Shown here: in pieces, positions 11,901 to 23,394 of the stretch
How positions within the stretch are numbered: position 1 is the stretch's first letter
How the letters are laid out: each line of letters begins with the position of its first letter
Origin: Zingiber officinale
Lineage: Eukaryota; Streptophyta; Magnoliopsida; Zingiberales; Zingiberaceae
Direction of reading: 5' to 3'
DNA: 64,000 bases
Assembly: GCF_018446385.1 (NCBI RefSeq)
Contig: NC_055990.1
Span: 137,466,996 to 137,530,995 of the forward strand
The notes under the pieces: model-generated
Seen by the model: only the letters and a program-made list of their open reading frames with translations
Told to the model about the DNA's origin: nothing
The model's database searches: none
Program-made: the position numbers and the translations under genes

Positions 11901-14738
11901 TGTAAAATACCGAAAAAGGACGAATAACCATAAGGGAATTTTCTGAAATTTTTAGAAATTTTTCGGATCTCGTATAACGAGTTTACGGGGATAAATATTG
12001 GGTCCCATGGAAGTCTGTTTAGGCTACCCCGTTTTAGCAAGAAAATGTTGATTTTTTTTTATTTTCTTTTTCTTTTATTTTTCTTCGCCTTCTCCCCCAC
12101 ATGCCCGACGCCTCCTCAAGCCGAACTCGCGCCGATCCCTTTCCCTAACTGCTCCGAGATGGTTCCTTCTCCTCTTCTCCTTTTTCTTCTGCGACACCAA
12201 AGCCTCACCTCCACCCGACTCTTCTCCTCTTCATCTTCTCATCTTCCTCACGTGCCACCCTCTCCGCCAGATTCACTGCCGCCTGCGTGAGAAGCCACAC
12301 GAGGGTCACCTCACCGCACCTTAGGTTGTTTTGATCCCCTCCTATGCCTGGCCTCCTCCACAAAGAAGACACTGATTTGAAGCAAGAGATCGTCGAGTCA
12401 TGCCCTAGATTTAACTCATCCCATTCGTCACCGACACTGATCCACACGATAGCCGACAATCTCCATCTTCCTCTTTTCTACACCCGAGCCCTTTTTCCTT
12501 GCGCAATAAGCTGAGCCCTAGCCCGGCCGACCTACGATTTTTCTCCCTTCTCCTCCTCACTTCTGTCGACGATTTTGGAGGTAAGTGCCATACCAAGTTG
12601 TAGTTAGGTTTGATCTCTGTTCTTGATCTTGATCCTCTTCTTTGTTTCTGATCTAGTCACGGTTGGGGTTGTGAGGGAGAGGAAGGCTCTGCCGTGAAGT
12701 ATTCCGACAGCGACATTTGGAGTTTTCAGCCTGAATCCTGGCCAACAACACTGTTCCGGCAGGGAAATCAGAGATACAAGGGATAATTGTGTTGTTGATC
12801 AACAATTCCACCTTGCTGCAGCCACTGGATCCGGCAGCAACCCCCTCTAGCAGTGGGTAAGTACAGATTTAGGTGAGTTTTTGTGTTGAATCTGTGATGG
12901 ATTATGTTATAGTAAGTCCTAATTAGAATGTGGAACGATTAGGGTTAATGAAGTTAACCCTAATTGATCAATGGATTAGATTTAGTTAGGAATTTGATTT
13001 AGCTACTGGATACATATCAGAATTAGCTAAATATGTATGTTTGACATAGGACTTTGACGCGAGACGAGTATCTCGACGTCGAATTTGGACCGGATACAAT
13101 CCTCTTATTGGAGGCGGGTACTTTGACTTATCTATTTTAGATATTTCATTTGATATGCATAGTAGTGTTTTTAACAAATAGTAATGATTATATTTCTTAT
13201 CTATATCGGTTGGTCACTACTGGATACCTGTTACATGCTTGTTTTGTTTACTTATTATGCACTTCATGTTAGTACCTACTTGATTATACATGCTTATAGG
13301 GGTAGTGACATAACCATGCTTTATTATGTTTAGGACCTAGGTTTTTATACCTTATCTGATTTGTGTACCTTTGATTTGATTCTTTGCCCTATGATACACA
13401 TATTGTAGAGATGAATAGGTTCAGGATATTCCCATGCTTAGTATCATGCACCATCTCGCATAATTGCATGCTGTGCGATAGTCGGCTCCATTATTGTTGA
13501 GCATATCGCTAGTTACATAGATCAACACGCACCACCACTCATGGGTTAGTGGTATGTCAGGCAGATGTGTGGCAGTTCTGCTGTCAGGCTCCGCTGGTCC
13601 GGTGAGTCAGTGTGGTAGCCGGCAGATAGTTCTGCTCTGTTAGGCTTCGCTGGTCTGGAGACGCAGCATGGTAGCTGGTAGACAGTTTGCTCTGTTTGGC
13701 TCCGTTGGTCCGCTCATGGGTAGTGTGACGTAGCATGGTAGCCGGTAGGGATCCCTCCTCTGGACTTGCTCAGGGAGATGAGAGCATTGCGCTCCCCCAC
13801 TTATGATTTGAGGTAGGAGGATAGATGTACTCCGATAGCATCCTATCCACTCGGTCACTCATTTGGAGCAGTGATGGTAGAGTGCACGGTTGTCACAGCC
13901 CTACCCACTCGATCTCACCATCGTGTGTGAGATGGCTGACTGACAGTAGGGGTGACCAGGACATGTCATTGGCATCATACGCATTGATGCATTTATTGCT
14001 TGTGTTTGCTGCACTTATATGCTGCATATTGGATAGATGCATTTGTTTGACATGCATACAGGATTTCTATACCTCTCGGGTTTTATCCTTACATCGGGTA
14101 CTAGTCAGTACAGTTGTTCTCCTATTTATTTCAGTTGCATTTATCCTTCTTATATCGGGAGACTATACGCATAGTTAGTGTTATTTGTTATTTTCTTTAT
14201 TATGCATATCAGTAGTTACCCGCTGAGGAGTTGACTAACCCCATGGATATTAACTATTTTCAGGTTGAGGGTGTCCGGAGGAGTTCCAGTCGCTAGTCCC
14301 CTGCAGATCGCGAGGATGTGTTTTTATCTTTTGGTTTTCTTTTTGTACTTTTAGACTTGTTCTGGTTTCTGACATATGGATATTGTGTTATCTTTATTGT
14401 CGATGAGTTTTATTGGATATGTTTTGCTACATGCTTGCCGGGATGGCAGAAGAGGTGAGTTCATTGTGATTTGTGTTTTATGGGTGTAGTGGAGTAGAAT
14501 ATCGGATTTGAGCTTTATGGGTGTAGTTGAGTAGGATTTTTGAGATAACTTTTCTTTATCATTACATTAGTGTAGTTTTACTATTAAACTGCGTGGTGAT
14601 TGCTTATTTTTATATATATGTATGTTCCGGCCATGTTGGCCGAGGTATCTGGATGATGTAATAAGTTTCAGATTGTCACCCGTACAAGAGAGATGCTGCC
14701 GAAATTTCTTCTAGCAGGGACTCCCCCGGGGCGTGATA
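11901..14738 (+). mobile_element. Tekay 3' LTR
   Basis: It begins directly after the polypurine tract with tgtaaaatacc and ends at gcgtgata, followed by the AGTAG target duplication. It is collinear with the 5' LTR over its whole length with scattered substitutions, which suggests an insertion that is not very recent. Confidence 0.9.
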
Positions 14739-14743
14739 AGTAG

Positions 14744-15605
14744 CCTCTTACAACGTTGATAGCTCACAATTAAAGTAGTAGAATAGAAAATGAACTCGTG
14801 TTTAGGTGAATATATCTACTACTGAGACCATAGCTCTATTTATGGCTTGTTGGTCGGATCTGACAATTTGTTGATGTGGTATCTCCGGGAGCTTGGGCAT
14901 GGATAAAATTTTATCCACGTCGCAATGGTTAGTAACAGATAGACTTTATTTGGTTCGGGCGCCTAGAGGACCTTCGAGTGCCCGAACTATGTTGACTGGC
15001 ACGTTTGACGCCTTGTCAAGGCAGGGTGCCCTGGGCTGCCCTAGGGGGTCCGGGCGCTTGGAGCACCTCCGAGCGCCCGAAGCAACTCCGGGCGCCTATA
15101 TCATCCTACCACCCGGAGTTGCTCCAAGCATCTGGAGCAAAGCATCTAGGCACTTGGAGTTGCTCTAAGAGCTTAGAGCACCTCCGGGAGCCTGAGCATC
15201 TAGGAGCTTGAGCATCTGGGAGCCTGAGTGATCAACCTTTGTTGACTGCTCATTTCTCCTCCATTTTGACTTCATTGGCTTGGGTGATTTAGGCCATCCA
15301 GAGTAAGGCTCACTCGAACCCATTTTCCGGTCTTCTCCTCGAGCAAGTTTTCGCTCCTACTTCTCATCCCTCGAAAATACCGCACGCTTCCTTCTCGTCT
15401 ACCACCGTACTCTTCCACAGCACCTCATCTCTCGGATGTACCGAGCCCGTCAACTCTCTCCCGTGACATCCTTCTCGCAAGCTACATCTTTCCCTCGACT
15501 TCCTGTGCTTCTAAGTTCCTGCACACTTAGACAAAAGACATCAAACACACATAGGACCTAAATTAACTCGATTGATCATATCAAAACTATCTCGGGATAC
15601 CTACA
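14744..15605 (-). mobile_element. copia B 3' LTR, second piece
   Basis: It continues the LTR interrupted at 4187; compare cctcttacaa and gtagaatagaaaatgaactcg with 18418-18468. The part around 14950-15230 is GC-rich and repeats variants of gagcacctccgagcgccc. It ends with cctaca at 15605. Confidence 0.8.
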
Positions 15606-17100
15606 ATCTCTCCCTTTTTGATATGCATCAACCCGAGTTAGAGTTAAGGTAAAAGCATAGAATTAATACAATGTAAATTAAAACTGGAATTTTGCAAACT
15701 ATAACATTATAAACATAACCTTCCCCTAGACTTAAGCTCTCATCTTTCATTCTCCCCCTTTGATCACAACAAAATAAAGTTAGGGAAAAACAAAATTATA
15801 TAAAAAAAAATTGAAACTTGTTCTAAGGGTTAAAGAAACAGAATTCAAAGCAAAAAAAAAATTATAAAATATTTTTCTAAAAATATGAATTTCCAAGATA
15901 TAATAATCACACTTGCAAATTTAATTTTAAAAATAGGTTTTATATTTAAAAAAATTTTAGAAAATTTTTCTTAAAGTTCAAAAGAAGTATATGAATATGC
16001 AGAAAAATTTTCACAAAATATTTTTAAGTTTTATAGTATAAACAAAAACAATTTGTACAAAAACATAGTTTTTACAAGATAAATTTTTAAAATTCATTTT
16101 TATTCATATAAATCTCTAAAAATTTTTTAAGTATTAAGAACAGAATGCACAACTAATGAAAAATTAAATTTAAAAGAAAACTATGTTTTCTAGACTTTTT
16201 AGTTTTAAAAATAAGATTTTCGGTAAGTAATCTAAAAAAAATTCAATATTTATCAAAAAATTTCAAAAAATATTTTAAAATAGAAATTCAATGATTCTAT
16301 TACTATAAAAAATTTTGATGAGAATTTCAAATCGAAAGGTTGTATGAAAAATGCTTTAAATAGACATGATTCTTTTAAAAAATATTTTAAAAATAGTTTT
16401 ATTAACCTGAAAATCAAGTTGATTTTTCTATTTATGCAAAATATAATAGTAATTTTCTAAAAAAAATTAGGTTTTTTAAAATACTTATTTTAAGAATTTT
16501 AAATTTTAAATTATGATCTGCCAATTAAAAATTCATAAAAAAATTTAATAAAAAAATCATAAAAAATAATTTTGAGAGATTTTTCATTCAAGCAATAGAA
16601 GAAAAAATTTCAACAATAAATATTAATAGTAAGCATACGAACATAATTTTACAAGTAAAATTAATATTTTTAAGCATAAAACATACGTAATCATTTATTT
16701 ATACTAAGCAAGATTTTGGCATTCAAAATAAATTTTTACCTACAAAATTGATAAGAAATTTCTTTGGAACATATTTTTATGATATTTTTCTAATTTGACC
16801 CTTATGATATTTAAGATACCAATTTAAGCTTATATAATTTCTCCAGGTATTTTGATTAACACATACAAAATTTCTTGATTTTTTAATTTGGTCCTTCAAT
16901 TTTTCATTTTCATCCTTTAATTTATCATGCATTTCTAAAGGACATATATTTGCTAAAATTATTTTGAATTCTAAAATTCTCTTTTTCAAATTATTATTTT
17001 TAGACTTAAGTTTATATAATGATTTAGTCATTGATTTAATACCTGAATATAATTAGTTAGGAGGTAGTAAACATACCTCACTTACTAGATCCGCTCTGAA
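15606..17100 (-). other. copia B non-coding interior and coiled-coil remnant
   Basis: 15620-16770 is very AT-rich with no coding support. On minus, 17031-16777 encodes a lysine- and asparagine-rich stretch (NNNLKKRILEFK, KLKDENEKLKDQIKK) that looks like a coiled coil, as seen downstream of gag in long copia elements. No pol domains are visible. Confidence 0.5.
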
Positions 17101-18170
17101 GTTTGTTACTTCCTCCTCACTGCAGCTTTCTTCTGAGCCGCCCCCTTCATCTATGCTCTCCTCCTAGTGACTTGCCATCAATGCAAGTCTAGTGTACTCC
17201 TCCAAATCAGATTCTGATGACAACTCGTCCCAAGTCGTCTTTAGGGTCTTGTGCTTTGTTGTGCTTGGCCTTTTCTTGTTGTCCTTCTTCATCTTTGGGT
17301 AGTCCTCCTTGATGTGCCCTCTTTATTGCAGTTATAGCATCTTATCTTCCTTACTCTTATTTTCTTCACCTGCACTTGAATAAATTTATTAGATTTAAAA
17401 ATTTTCTTAAATTTCCTTACCATATATATTGATTCATCATCGTCAAGAGAAGTGTCAGCGTCTGAATTGTCCTTCTTGGATTTAAGAGCAATATTATTTG
17501 ATTTTTCTATTTCCTAAGTATCTATACAATGAGACTTGTGAAGTTCAAATGTAGAAAATAAACTTTCAAGTGTACTTGCCTCGAACTCCTTAGAGATGTA
17601 GTAAGCATCTACTAAGGCTGACCACTCTTGAGTTCTCTGAAAGACGTTAAGTGTGTACCTTAAAGAGTCACAATTTGTTACCTTTTCTCTGAGGTTGTTG
17701 AGCTGGGTGATCATATCTTTGATCCTTGTATGGAATTGGACTACCTTTTCTCCCTTGTTGATCAAGAGGTTTGTCAGTTGGCTTCATAGGATGTCTAGCT
17801 TTGCTAGTTTGACTTTCGAAGTACCCTCATGAATCTCCAAGAATTTTTCTCAGAGATCTTTGGTAGAGTCATAGCTTTCGATCCGGCTGACCTCTTGGGG
17901 TGGAAGAATACCAAGTAGATGGAACTCTGCTTTCCCATTAGCCACAAAATTAGCTTGTTGGCTTCATCTATATGTACTCTTCTTTATCGGCTCCATGCTG
18001 ATCCTTGGGTGCTACAAAACTATATTGTATAATTAATAAAATTTTTAAAGTGATCTTGAAGAATACCTTCATGTGCTTTTTCCATGTTGCGAAGTCTCCC
18101 TCAAATTTTGACAGTTAGATGCTGGATCGACCATTTCTTTTACTTTAGATGGTGGTTAGCCCTTCTGACG
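17100..18170 (-). pseudogene. copia gag remnant (element B)
   Basis: Read on minus, the region near 18060-18110 gives FEGDFATWKKHMKVFF, the start of a copia-type gag (UBN2/Retrotran_gag family). 17765-17514 gives VVQFHTRIKDMITQL, typical of the gag core. Around 17170-17350 comes a region with HIKEDYPK, a worn zinc-knuckle context, followed by LSSESDLEEYTRLALMA. Gag would form the virus-like particle around element RNA. Several stops and frameshifts break it. It lies directly downstream of the primer binding site (18178-18190), as expected. Confidence 0.7.
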
Positions 18171-18192
18171 CGAGTCTGGCTCTGATACCAAT

Positions 18193-19056
18193 TGATGGTC
18201 CACGGTCAGCCAGTAAGAAGGTATGAATTACCCTGAAAAAGCAAACAAACCTTTCCTGATGTTTTGAAATAATTTAGATAAAACATTTGTATAAAAGAAA
18301 TAATAAACTAATTAATAAAAGAAAGAGGTATAAAAATTTACTTAGTTTGCAATTAGAAGATTGTTAACCCAAGACTATAAAAAGCTCATTTAGAATTCTC
18401 CTTCAAGTGGAGTATCCTCTTACAATATTGACAACTCACAATTAAAGTAGTAGAATAGAAAATGAACTCGTGCACAAGTGAATATATCTACTACTAAGAC
18501 CAGGACTCTATTTATAGCTTGTTGGTTAGATCTTACTGTTTGCTTATGTGATAGCTCCAGGCACCTGGAATGACTCCAGGTGCCTGGGCATCAATAAAAC
18601 TTTATTCACGTTGTAATGGTTCATAATGGATAGACTTTATCTAGTCTGGGCACTTAGAGCACCTCCGAGCGCTTGGAGCATCCGAGTGCCTGGAGTTACT
18701 CCAAGCACCTTGAGCGGTCAACCTTTGTTAACTGCTCATTTTCCTCCATTTCGACTCCATTCTCTTGGGTGATTTTGGTCATCTGAAATAGGGTTCACCA
18801 TAACCCATTTTCCGACCTTCTCCTCGAGCAAACTTCTACTCTGGCTTCTCATCTCTCTGAAACACCGAGAGCTTCCTTCTCGTCCGCCAGCTTACTTTTT
18901 TACAGTACCTCTTCCCTCGAACGCACCGAGCCCGTTGACTCTTTCCCGTGCCATCCTTCTTGCTAGCTGCATCTTTCGCTCGACTTTCTATGCTCATAAG
19001 TTTCTGCATACTTAGACACAAGGCATCAAACACACAGGACCTAATTTAACTCGATT
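18193..19056 (-). mobile_element. copia B 5' LTR, truncated
   Basis: It starts tgatggtcc next to the minus-strand primer binding site and follows the 3' LTR until actcgattgat near 19056. There the match to the other LTR (which goes on to catatcaaaactatctcggg) stops and unrelated DNA begins. Confidence 0.75.
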
Positions 19057-20170
19057 GATGCTACTATTCTGTAAGTGTACAGATTCATCGTCAGTAATAT
19101 ATAAGATTATCATATCCACAGGGACTGTTGATTAAGCACTAGTTAACTTTGCACGGCGAATTATCTAGACGAACGTAAAAGTAAAAGGAAGAGAAGAGGG
19201 AAGAGAGAGAATAGATTTTAGAGGGAATGAGCTTTGGGAGATGAATTCTAGAATTTCGATTTCATTATAATGCTAGGAGATATTACATAGATTGTTTAGT
19301 TTCTACCCTCTATGTCTATGCTCTTGTAGGAAGTTGAATTAGTCAATATCCCTAAGTATCGAATAGAGACGATTCCTGTGAAATCATGTAACGGTTAACC
19401 CCTGTCACAAGGGAGCCTTGGTAGATCACAGGAATACATGTCTAGTAAATAACAGTAAGGATAAAGGTAGAGATTTGGTACGATTTCCTACTTCCTTATG
19501 GAGGAATTGCCTCTCCTTTCAAGAGAATGCCCTAGACGTCCGTGAATGGGTTACCCTTTCACTAGGGCCCCTCGGGTATATGATCTAGAGCACTCTTTCT
19601 ACGAGAGCAGCAATTCCTAAGGGATTGTTTCTCCTTTTAAGGGAACACCCTAGACGTCCGAAAAGGGTTACCCCTATCACTAGGGAACCTTGGTCAATAC
19701 ACTCTAGGGCATCCCTTTTGCGTGATTAATAATCCTCCACATCAATAAAAAATGCAAAGAAATATGAATTCATCAAGCATGAACAAGGCATTAACAAGTC
19801 ATCAAATAGAAATATGGCGAATCTACATAGTTTTACATCTCCATCACATTACAAATACTTCCTAATCCCAGAAGAGGAGATCTACTCCATTGCGAGGGAA
19901 GAACAACCCCAAAATATGAAATAAAGCATACTTACAACCCTTGATGTGAGAAGAAGGGGAAGAAGAGATGCTTGCCGAGGTTTCCGATGTCTTGGAGATG
20001 CCTCCTTGCTCTGAAGATGGATGGAACGTCGAGGGATGGTGGTGGATGAAGCTCTAGGGTTTCCCCCAAAGGGGAAAACCCTTTCCCAAGGAGAGGGACC
20101 AAATCCCAAACCAAAGATCCCCCCAATGAATAGTGTTCTTGACCCTTTTATAGGGTAAGATACGGTTGTT
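19057..20170 (-). mobile_element. Unclassified LTR-retrotransposon-like non-coding DNA
   Basis: Near 19105 the sequence has atatccacaggga, like a motif common beside gypsy LTR boundaries. At about 19495-19735 a block of roughly 115 bp occurs twice (gaatgccctagacgtccg and gaacaccctagacgtccg, each followed by a gggttaccc tract and then ctaggg). 19880-20225 holds a minus-strand ORF of 114 codons without a recognisable domain. I cannot find paired LTRs. Assignment to a gypsy family is inference. Confidence 0.35.
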
Positions 20171-20445
20171 GCACGGCTCGTGTCACGGCCGTGTGAGATC
20201 CGCACGGCCATGCCTATCTTCTGCACTGGTTAAGTGGCACGGTCGTGCGAGTTGACACGGCCATGCCTATCTTCTACACTGGTTAAGTGGCACGGCCGTG
20301 TGAGTTGACATGGCCATGCCTATATTCTGCACTGGTTAAGTGGCACGGTCGTGCGAGTTGACACGGCCATGCCTATCTTCTGCACTGGTAAAGTGGCACG
20401 GCCGTGCAGAATTGACACGGCCGTGTATCAAGGCCATGCCTCTAC
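20170..20445. repeat. 53-bp tandem repeat built on CACGGCCGTG
   Basis: Units start at 20229, 20282, 20335 and 20388 and a partial unit precedes them. Each reads gttaagtggcacgg, then a cgtg core, gagttgacacggccatgcc and tatcttctgcactg. The palindrome cacggccgtg or its one-base variants occurs twice per unit. Confidence 0.9.
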
Positions 20446-20536
20446 TTATAAGTTGTTCTAGTGCCTCTTAACGTGGTAATCTTGAGTTGAGGTCTTCATA
20501 AAAATTGTATATCTTGAAGTTAGCTACAATTATGTA

Positions 20537-20758
20537 TATACCAAGTAAACAAGGGAAAGAATAAACAATCCATCCTTTTTCATGAAGTTAACAACAGAAA
20601 GTTTTCTCTGTGGAAAACTCTCTTTAGTTTTTGAATTCGTCCTTCCAAGTAAACAAGGTGGATTCAAAAACTAAGTATAGTTTTCGGCGTGAAAAATTTT
20701 CAGCTATTTATTTAGCAAAAAAAGATGGATTATTAATTATTTCTCTAGTTTACTGGTT
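20537..20758. mobile_element. Foldback (MITE-like) element of about 220 bp
   Basis: The left half, starting taccaagtaaac, pairs with the right half, ending gtttactggtta, over nearly its full length. Examples are aatccatcctttttc against a right-arm aaaaaaagatggatt, and tagtttttgaattc against gattcaaaaacta at the centre. It would form one long imperfect hairpin. No coding sequence is present. I cannot settle the target duplication, so the superfamily is open. Confidence 0.55.
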
Positions 20759-20782
20759 ACCAATTAATGAACGGATGAATTT

Positions 20783-21137
20783 ATGAATCTATTCTCAGAT
20801 TCATTTGTGAACAATTTTGTCCTCTCAAAATCAGGTGGAACAACTTTCCCTGCCTTCTTACTATCAGATCTCCGTCTCCGCCCACAACCACGCTCTTCGC
20901 ACAGGGACATCCTTGCTAACCTCCTCCTAGGGGTTCACCCTCCTCTGGCTCCCCCTCACCTTGGTCGTCGTCTCCTACCCCTTATTCCTCTTGTACTGCT
21001 CCACTAAATGTCGTGTCACCATCATCTCATGGTTCACCAACCAGGACCACAATGACTTCTCCTACTCATCCATCCAGGATGTGTAGATCGAGTTCCTCTC
21101 TATTCATGAAACCAGAAGGCAAACAAATCAATAGAAA
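20783..21137 (+). other. Sequence before the epoxide-hydrolase exon, unrecognised
   Basis: The frame that enters the exon at 21138 stays open except for two TAG codons from about 21006 (KCRVTIISWF, then TNQDHNDFSYSSI). This might be a second gene fragment or 5' leader. I recognise no domain and give it no function. Confidence 0.3.
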
Positions 21138-21207
21138 ATGGATAAGATAGAGCATGCTCAATACGATGTCAATGGCCTCAGCCTCCATAGAGCTCACACA
21201 GGGCAAG
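21138..21207 (+). pseudogene. Epoxide hydrolase-like gene, exon 1 remnant
   Basis: ATG at 21138 opens MDKIEHAQYDVNGLSLHRA, which matches the usual start of plant soluble epoxide hydrolases (M-x-x-I-E-H ... V-N-G-L-x-L-H). The exon ends GGGCAAG before a GT donor at 21208. Joined to 36831 the frame is kept and gives GQGKFGIVFF, where the family has 'G..P.VLFLHGFPE'. These enzymes are alpha/beta hydrolases that open epoxides to diols. The intron now contains the whole Tat element (21253-36798), and later exons are not found. Confidence 0.7.
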
Positions 21208-21252
21208 GTTGGTTGATTAAACCTCCTCTCCTTTCTTTCATGCATCTTCCGC

Positions 21253-22180
21253 TGATCTTGTCTAGAATCTAAGTCGGATGAAGGCCGGATGAGATGTTGA
21301 TGGCATTGACTGAGGGGCGACTGGGACACCGTTCTCGTATGTGCCTAAAAGAATGTGCCCCCACGTGGTGCTGATGGATAACGATGACTACACTGGTAGT
21401 ACTTGACCTCTGCGCACACTCAGACAAGTACACTCTGACTACACGGGATGTTAGAGGCCAGAAACTAGGGGAAAAGTCCCTAGAGCAGGCTCTCCGACAC
21501 TCAAGTCATGTATTTTTTTCTCCAGAAGAACAGTGTGCGAAGGAGAAAGAAAAGTAGAAGACAAGTGTGAATGTGTGAGAGAGCATACCTGTATAAGGGA
21601 GAGGACCTCCCTTTTTATATGACAGTGCGTACCTTTGGAGGCTGACTGATGTCAGAGAATATCGGGTGTTAGATCCTGTTGGGTGATGGAGAGCATGTGG
21701 CATCCTTCTATAGGCTGAAGGAAGGTTCCATTTGCAGATGACCATAGACTGTTAGTTGGCTGAGAGCTGAGGAGAGATTGTTCAAGAGCTGATCGGGAGT
21801 TGGCTTGTCGGGAGTTAGCTTACTGAGAGAACTAGGCATAGATATAATCAGGCCGTGAGAACCTGACTGATCAGATCTAGGTCAAGTATCACCCTGACTG
21901 CCTCCCAGGTCTTAGACTAAGGTGTCTTAGATCTGGAGTCCTGGTCTATGAGAACCCAACCGAGAATCATGTTGTTGACATCGTCACATGGCCCTACTTC
22001 CTCTTTCCATACCTGCTGACTGTCACGTCCCCTTAACTTCTAACTGCCATGTCTCCTTGACTTCTGACTGCCACGTTCTCTTGACTTCTGACTGCCACGT
22101 CTCCTTGACTTCTGACTGTCACGTCCTCTTGACTTCTGACTGCCGGACTTCATCGGACCCCACCATTATGCATCGTATCA
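21253..22180 (-). mobile_element. Tat element 3' LTR
   Basis: It is collinear with 35737-36798, including ggggcgactgggacac, agaggccagaaactagg and the end accattatgcatcgtatca. 22020-22140 holds five or so tandem copies of cttctgactgccacgtc with a period of about 24 bp. It lacks about 130 bp present in the other LTR. Confidence 0.88.
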
Positions 22181-22299
22181 CAAGCCTCCCCCAAGTCTAG
22201 TCAAAGGAGGCTCAGGTCCGACTGACTAGACTCATGCTCCAGCCTTTGTTTCTTTTTTTCCTTTCTTGTTTGGCACTTCTTTACCATGAGCTACTAAGT

Positions 22300-23390
22300 G
22301 CAAGAGTGTGCTCGTTATAGCTCGCGGGCTAGAGTTTGAAATCTTGCCAGAGGGGTTGTTGGTCATGAGAGCAAGCTCACTTATAACTCGCACTAGGGAG
22401 AGAGTCTAGAGCCTGACCGGGAGGTCGTTGGTCGCAAGAGCATGCTCGCTTATAACTCGCACTAGGGCAAGAGTCTGGAGCCCGATCGGGAGGTCATTGG
22501 TCGTGAGAGCATGCTCACTTATAACTCGTACTAGGGTGAGAGTCTGGACGCGTGAGAGCATGCTTACTTATAACTCACACTGGGCCAGAGTCTGGAGCCC
22601 GACCGGGAGGTCGTTGGTCGTGAGAGCATGCTCGCTTATAACTCGCACTGGGGTGAGAGTCTAAAGGCATGAGAGTATGCTCACTTATAACTTGGAATGG
22701 GGAAAGAGTTTGGAGCCTAACCTGGAGGTCGTTGGTCGCGAGAGCATGCTCGCTTATAACTCACACTAGAGTGAGAGTCTGGAGGCGTGAGAGCATTCTC
22801 AATTATAACTCACACTTGGGCGAGAGTCTGGAGCCCGACCAAGAGGTCGTTGGTCGCGAGAACATGCTCACTTATAACTCACACAGGGATGAGAGTCTGG
22901 AGGCGTGAGAGCATGCTCACTTATAACTCGCAACGGATGAGAGTCTGGAGGCGTGAGAGCATGCTCACTTATAACTCGCACTGGGATGAGAGTCTGAAGC
23001 CCGATCGGGAGATTATTGGTTGCGAGAGCATGCTCTCTTATAACTCGCACTGGGACGAGAGTCTGGAGGCGTGAGAGCATGCTCACTTATAACTCACGTT
23101 GGGGCGAGAGTCTGGAGGCATGAGAGCATGCTCACTTATAACTCTCGCTGGGGCGAGAGTCTGGAGGCATGAGAGCATGCTCACTTATAACTCGCACTAG
23201 GGTGAGAGTCTGGAGCCCAACTGGGAGGTCGTTGGTCGCGAGAGCATGCTAGCTTATAACTCGCATTAGGGCGAGAGTCTGGAGGCATGAGAGCATGCTC
23301 ACTTATAACTCACGCTGGGGCAAGAGTTTGGAGGTGTGAGAGCATGCTCACTTATAACTTACGCTGAGGCGAGAGTCTGAAATCCCGACT
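22300..23390. repeat. Tandem repeat array in the Tat 3' region (49-bp and about 70-bp units)
   Basis: About twenty units share gagagcatgctcacttataactcgcactgg split over the unit, then gagagtctgga. Short units are about 49 bp. Longer units add gcccgaccgggaggtcgttggtc. The 10-bp palindrome gagcatgctc marks almost every unit. ORFs across it on both strands are by-products of the repeat. The array lies between the polypurine tract and the antisense ORFs, where Tat elements are known to evolve satellite-like repeats. Confidence 0.9.
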
Positions 23391-23394
23391 GAGA

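Larger units (their letters stand above)
4188..14738 (+). mobile_element. Ty3-gypsy chromovirus (Tekay/Del-like) with two LTRs
   Basis: The two LTRs, 4188-7025 and 11901-14738, are each 2838 bp by my coordinates. They start tgtaaaatacc and end ggggcgggaca or ggggcgtgata. The flanking 5-bp duplication is AGTAG (4183-4187 and 14739-14743). The tRNA-Met primer binding sites are at 7033-7044 and 7491-7502, and the polypurine tract AGTGGGGGAGAA is at about 11889-11900. The order PR-end, RT, RNase H, integrase, chromodomain, together with the long LTRs, fits the Tekay/Del clade. Gag is missing and pol has many stops. A Cassandra segment sits at the primer binding site. Confidence 0.9.
3965..19056 (-). 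mobile_element. Ty1-copia element B (gag-only), interrupted by the Tekay element
   Basis: The 3' LTR starts tgatggtcc at 3965, is cut at 4187 by the Tekay element, resumes at 14744 and ends with cctaca at 15605. It is followed by a minus-strand polypurine tract, AAAAAGGGAGAGAT. The internal region is 15606-18192. The tRNA-Met primer binding site, TGGTATCAGAGCC on minus, lies at 18178-18190. The 5' LTR starts with the same tgatggtcc at 18193 and is truncated near 19056. Only gag is found; no protease, integrase or RT is visible in the 2.6 kb interior, so it would need enzymes from a relative. Confidence 0.8.

Noticed and set aside
20783-21007. 74-codon plus-strand ORF as a gene
   Set aside because: No recognisable domain; the neighbouring frame that enters the epoxide-hydrolase exon is at least as open, so neither can be preferred.
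22428-23086. Repetitive open frames on both strands across the tandem array
   Set aside because: Open only because the repeat unit lacks stops; interrupted by unit-length changes that are not multiples of three.
22300-23390. Regular repeats with spacer-like segments, superficially like a CRISPR array
   Set aside because: Units are contiguous variants of each other without unique spacers, in a plant retrotransposon 3' region.
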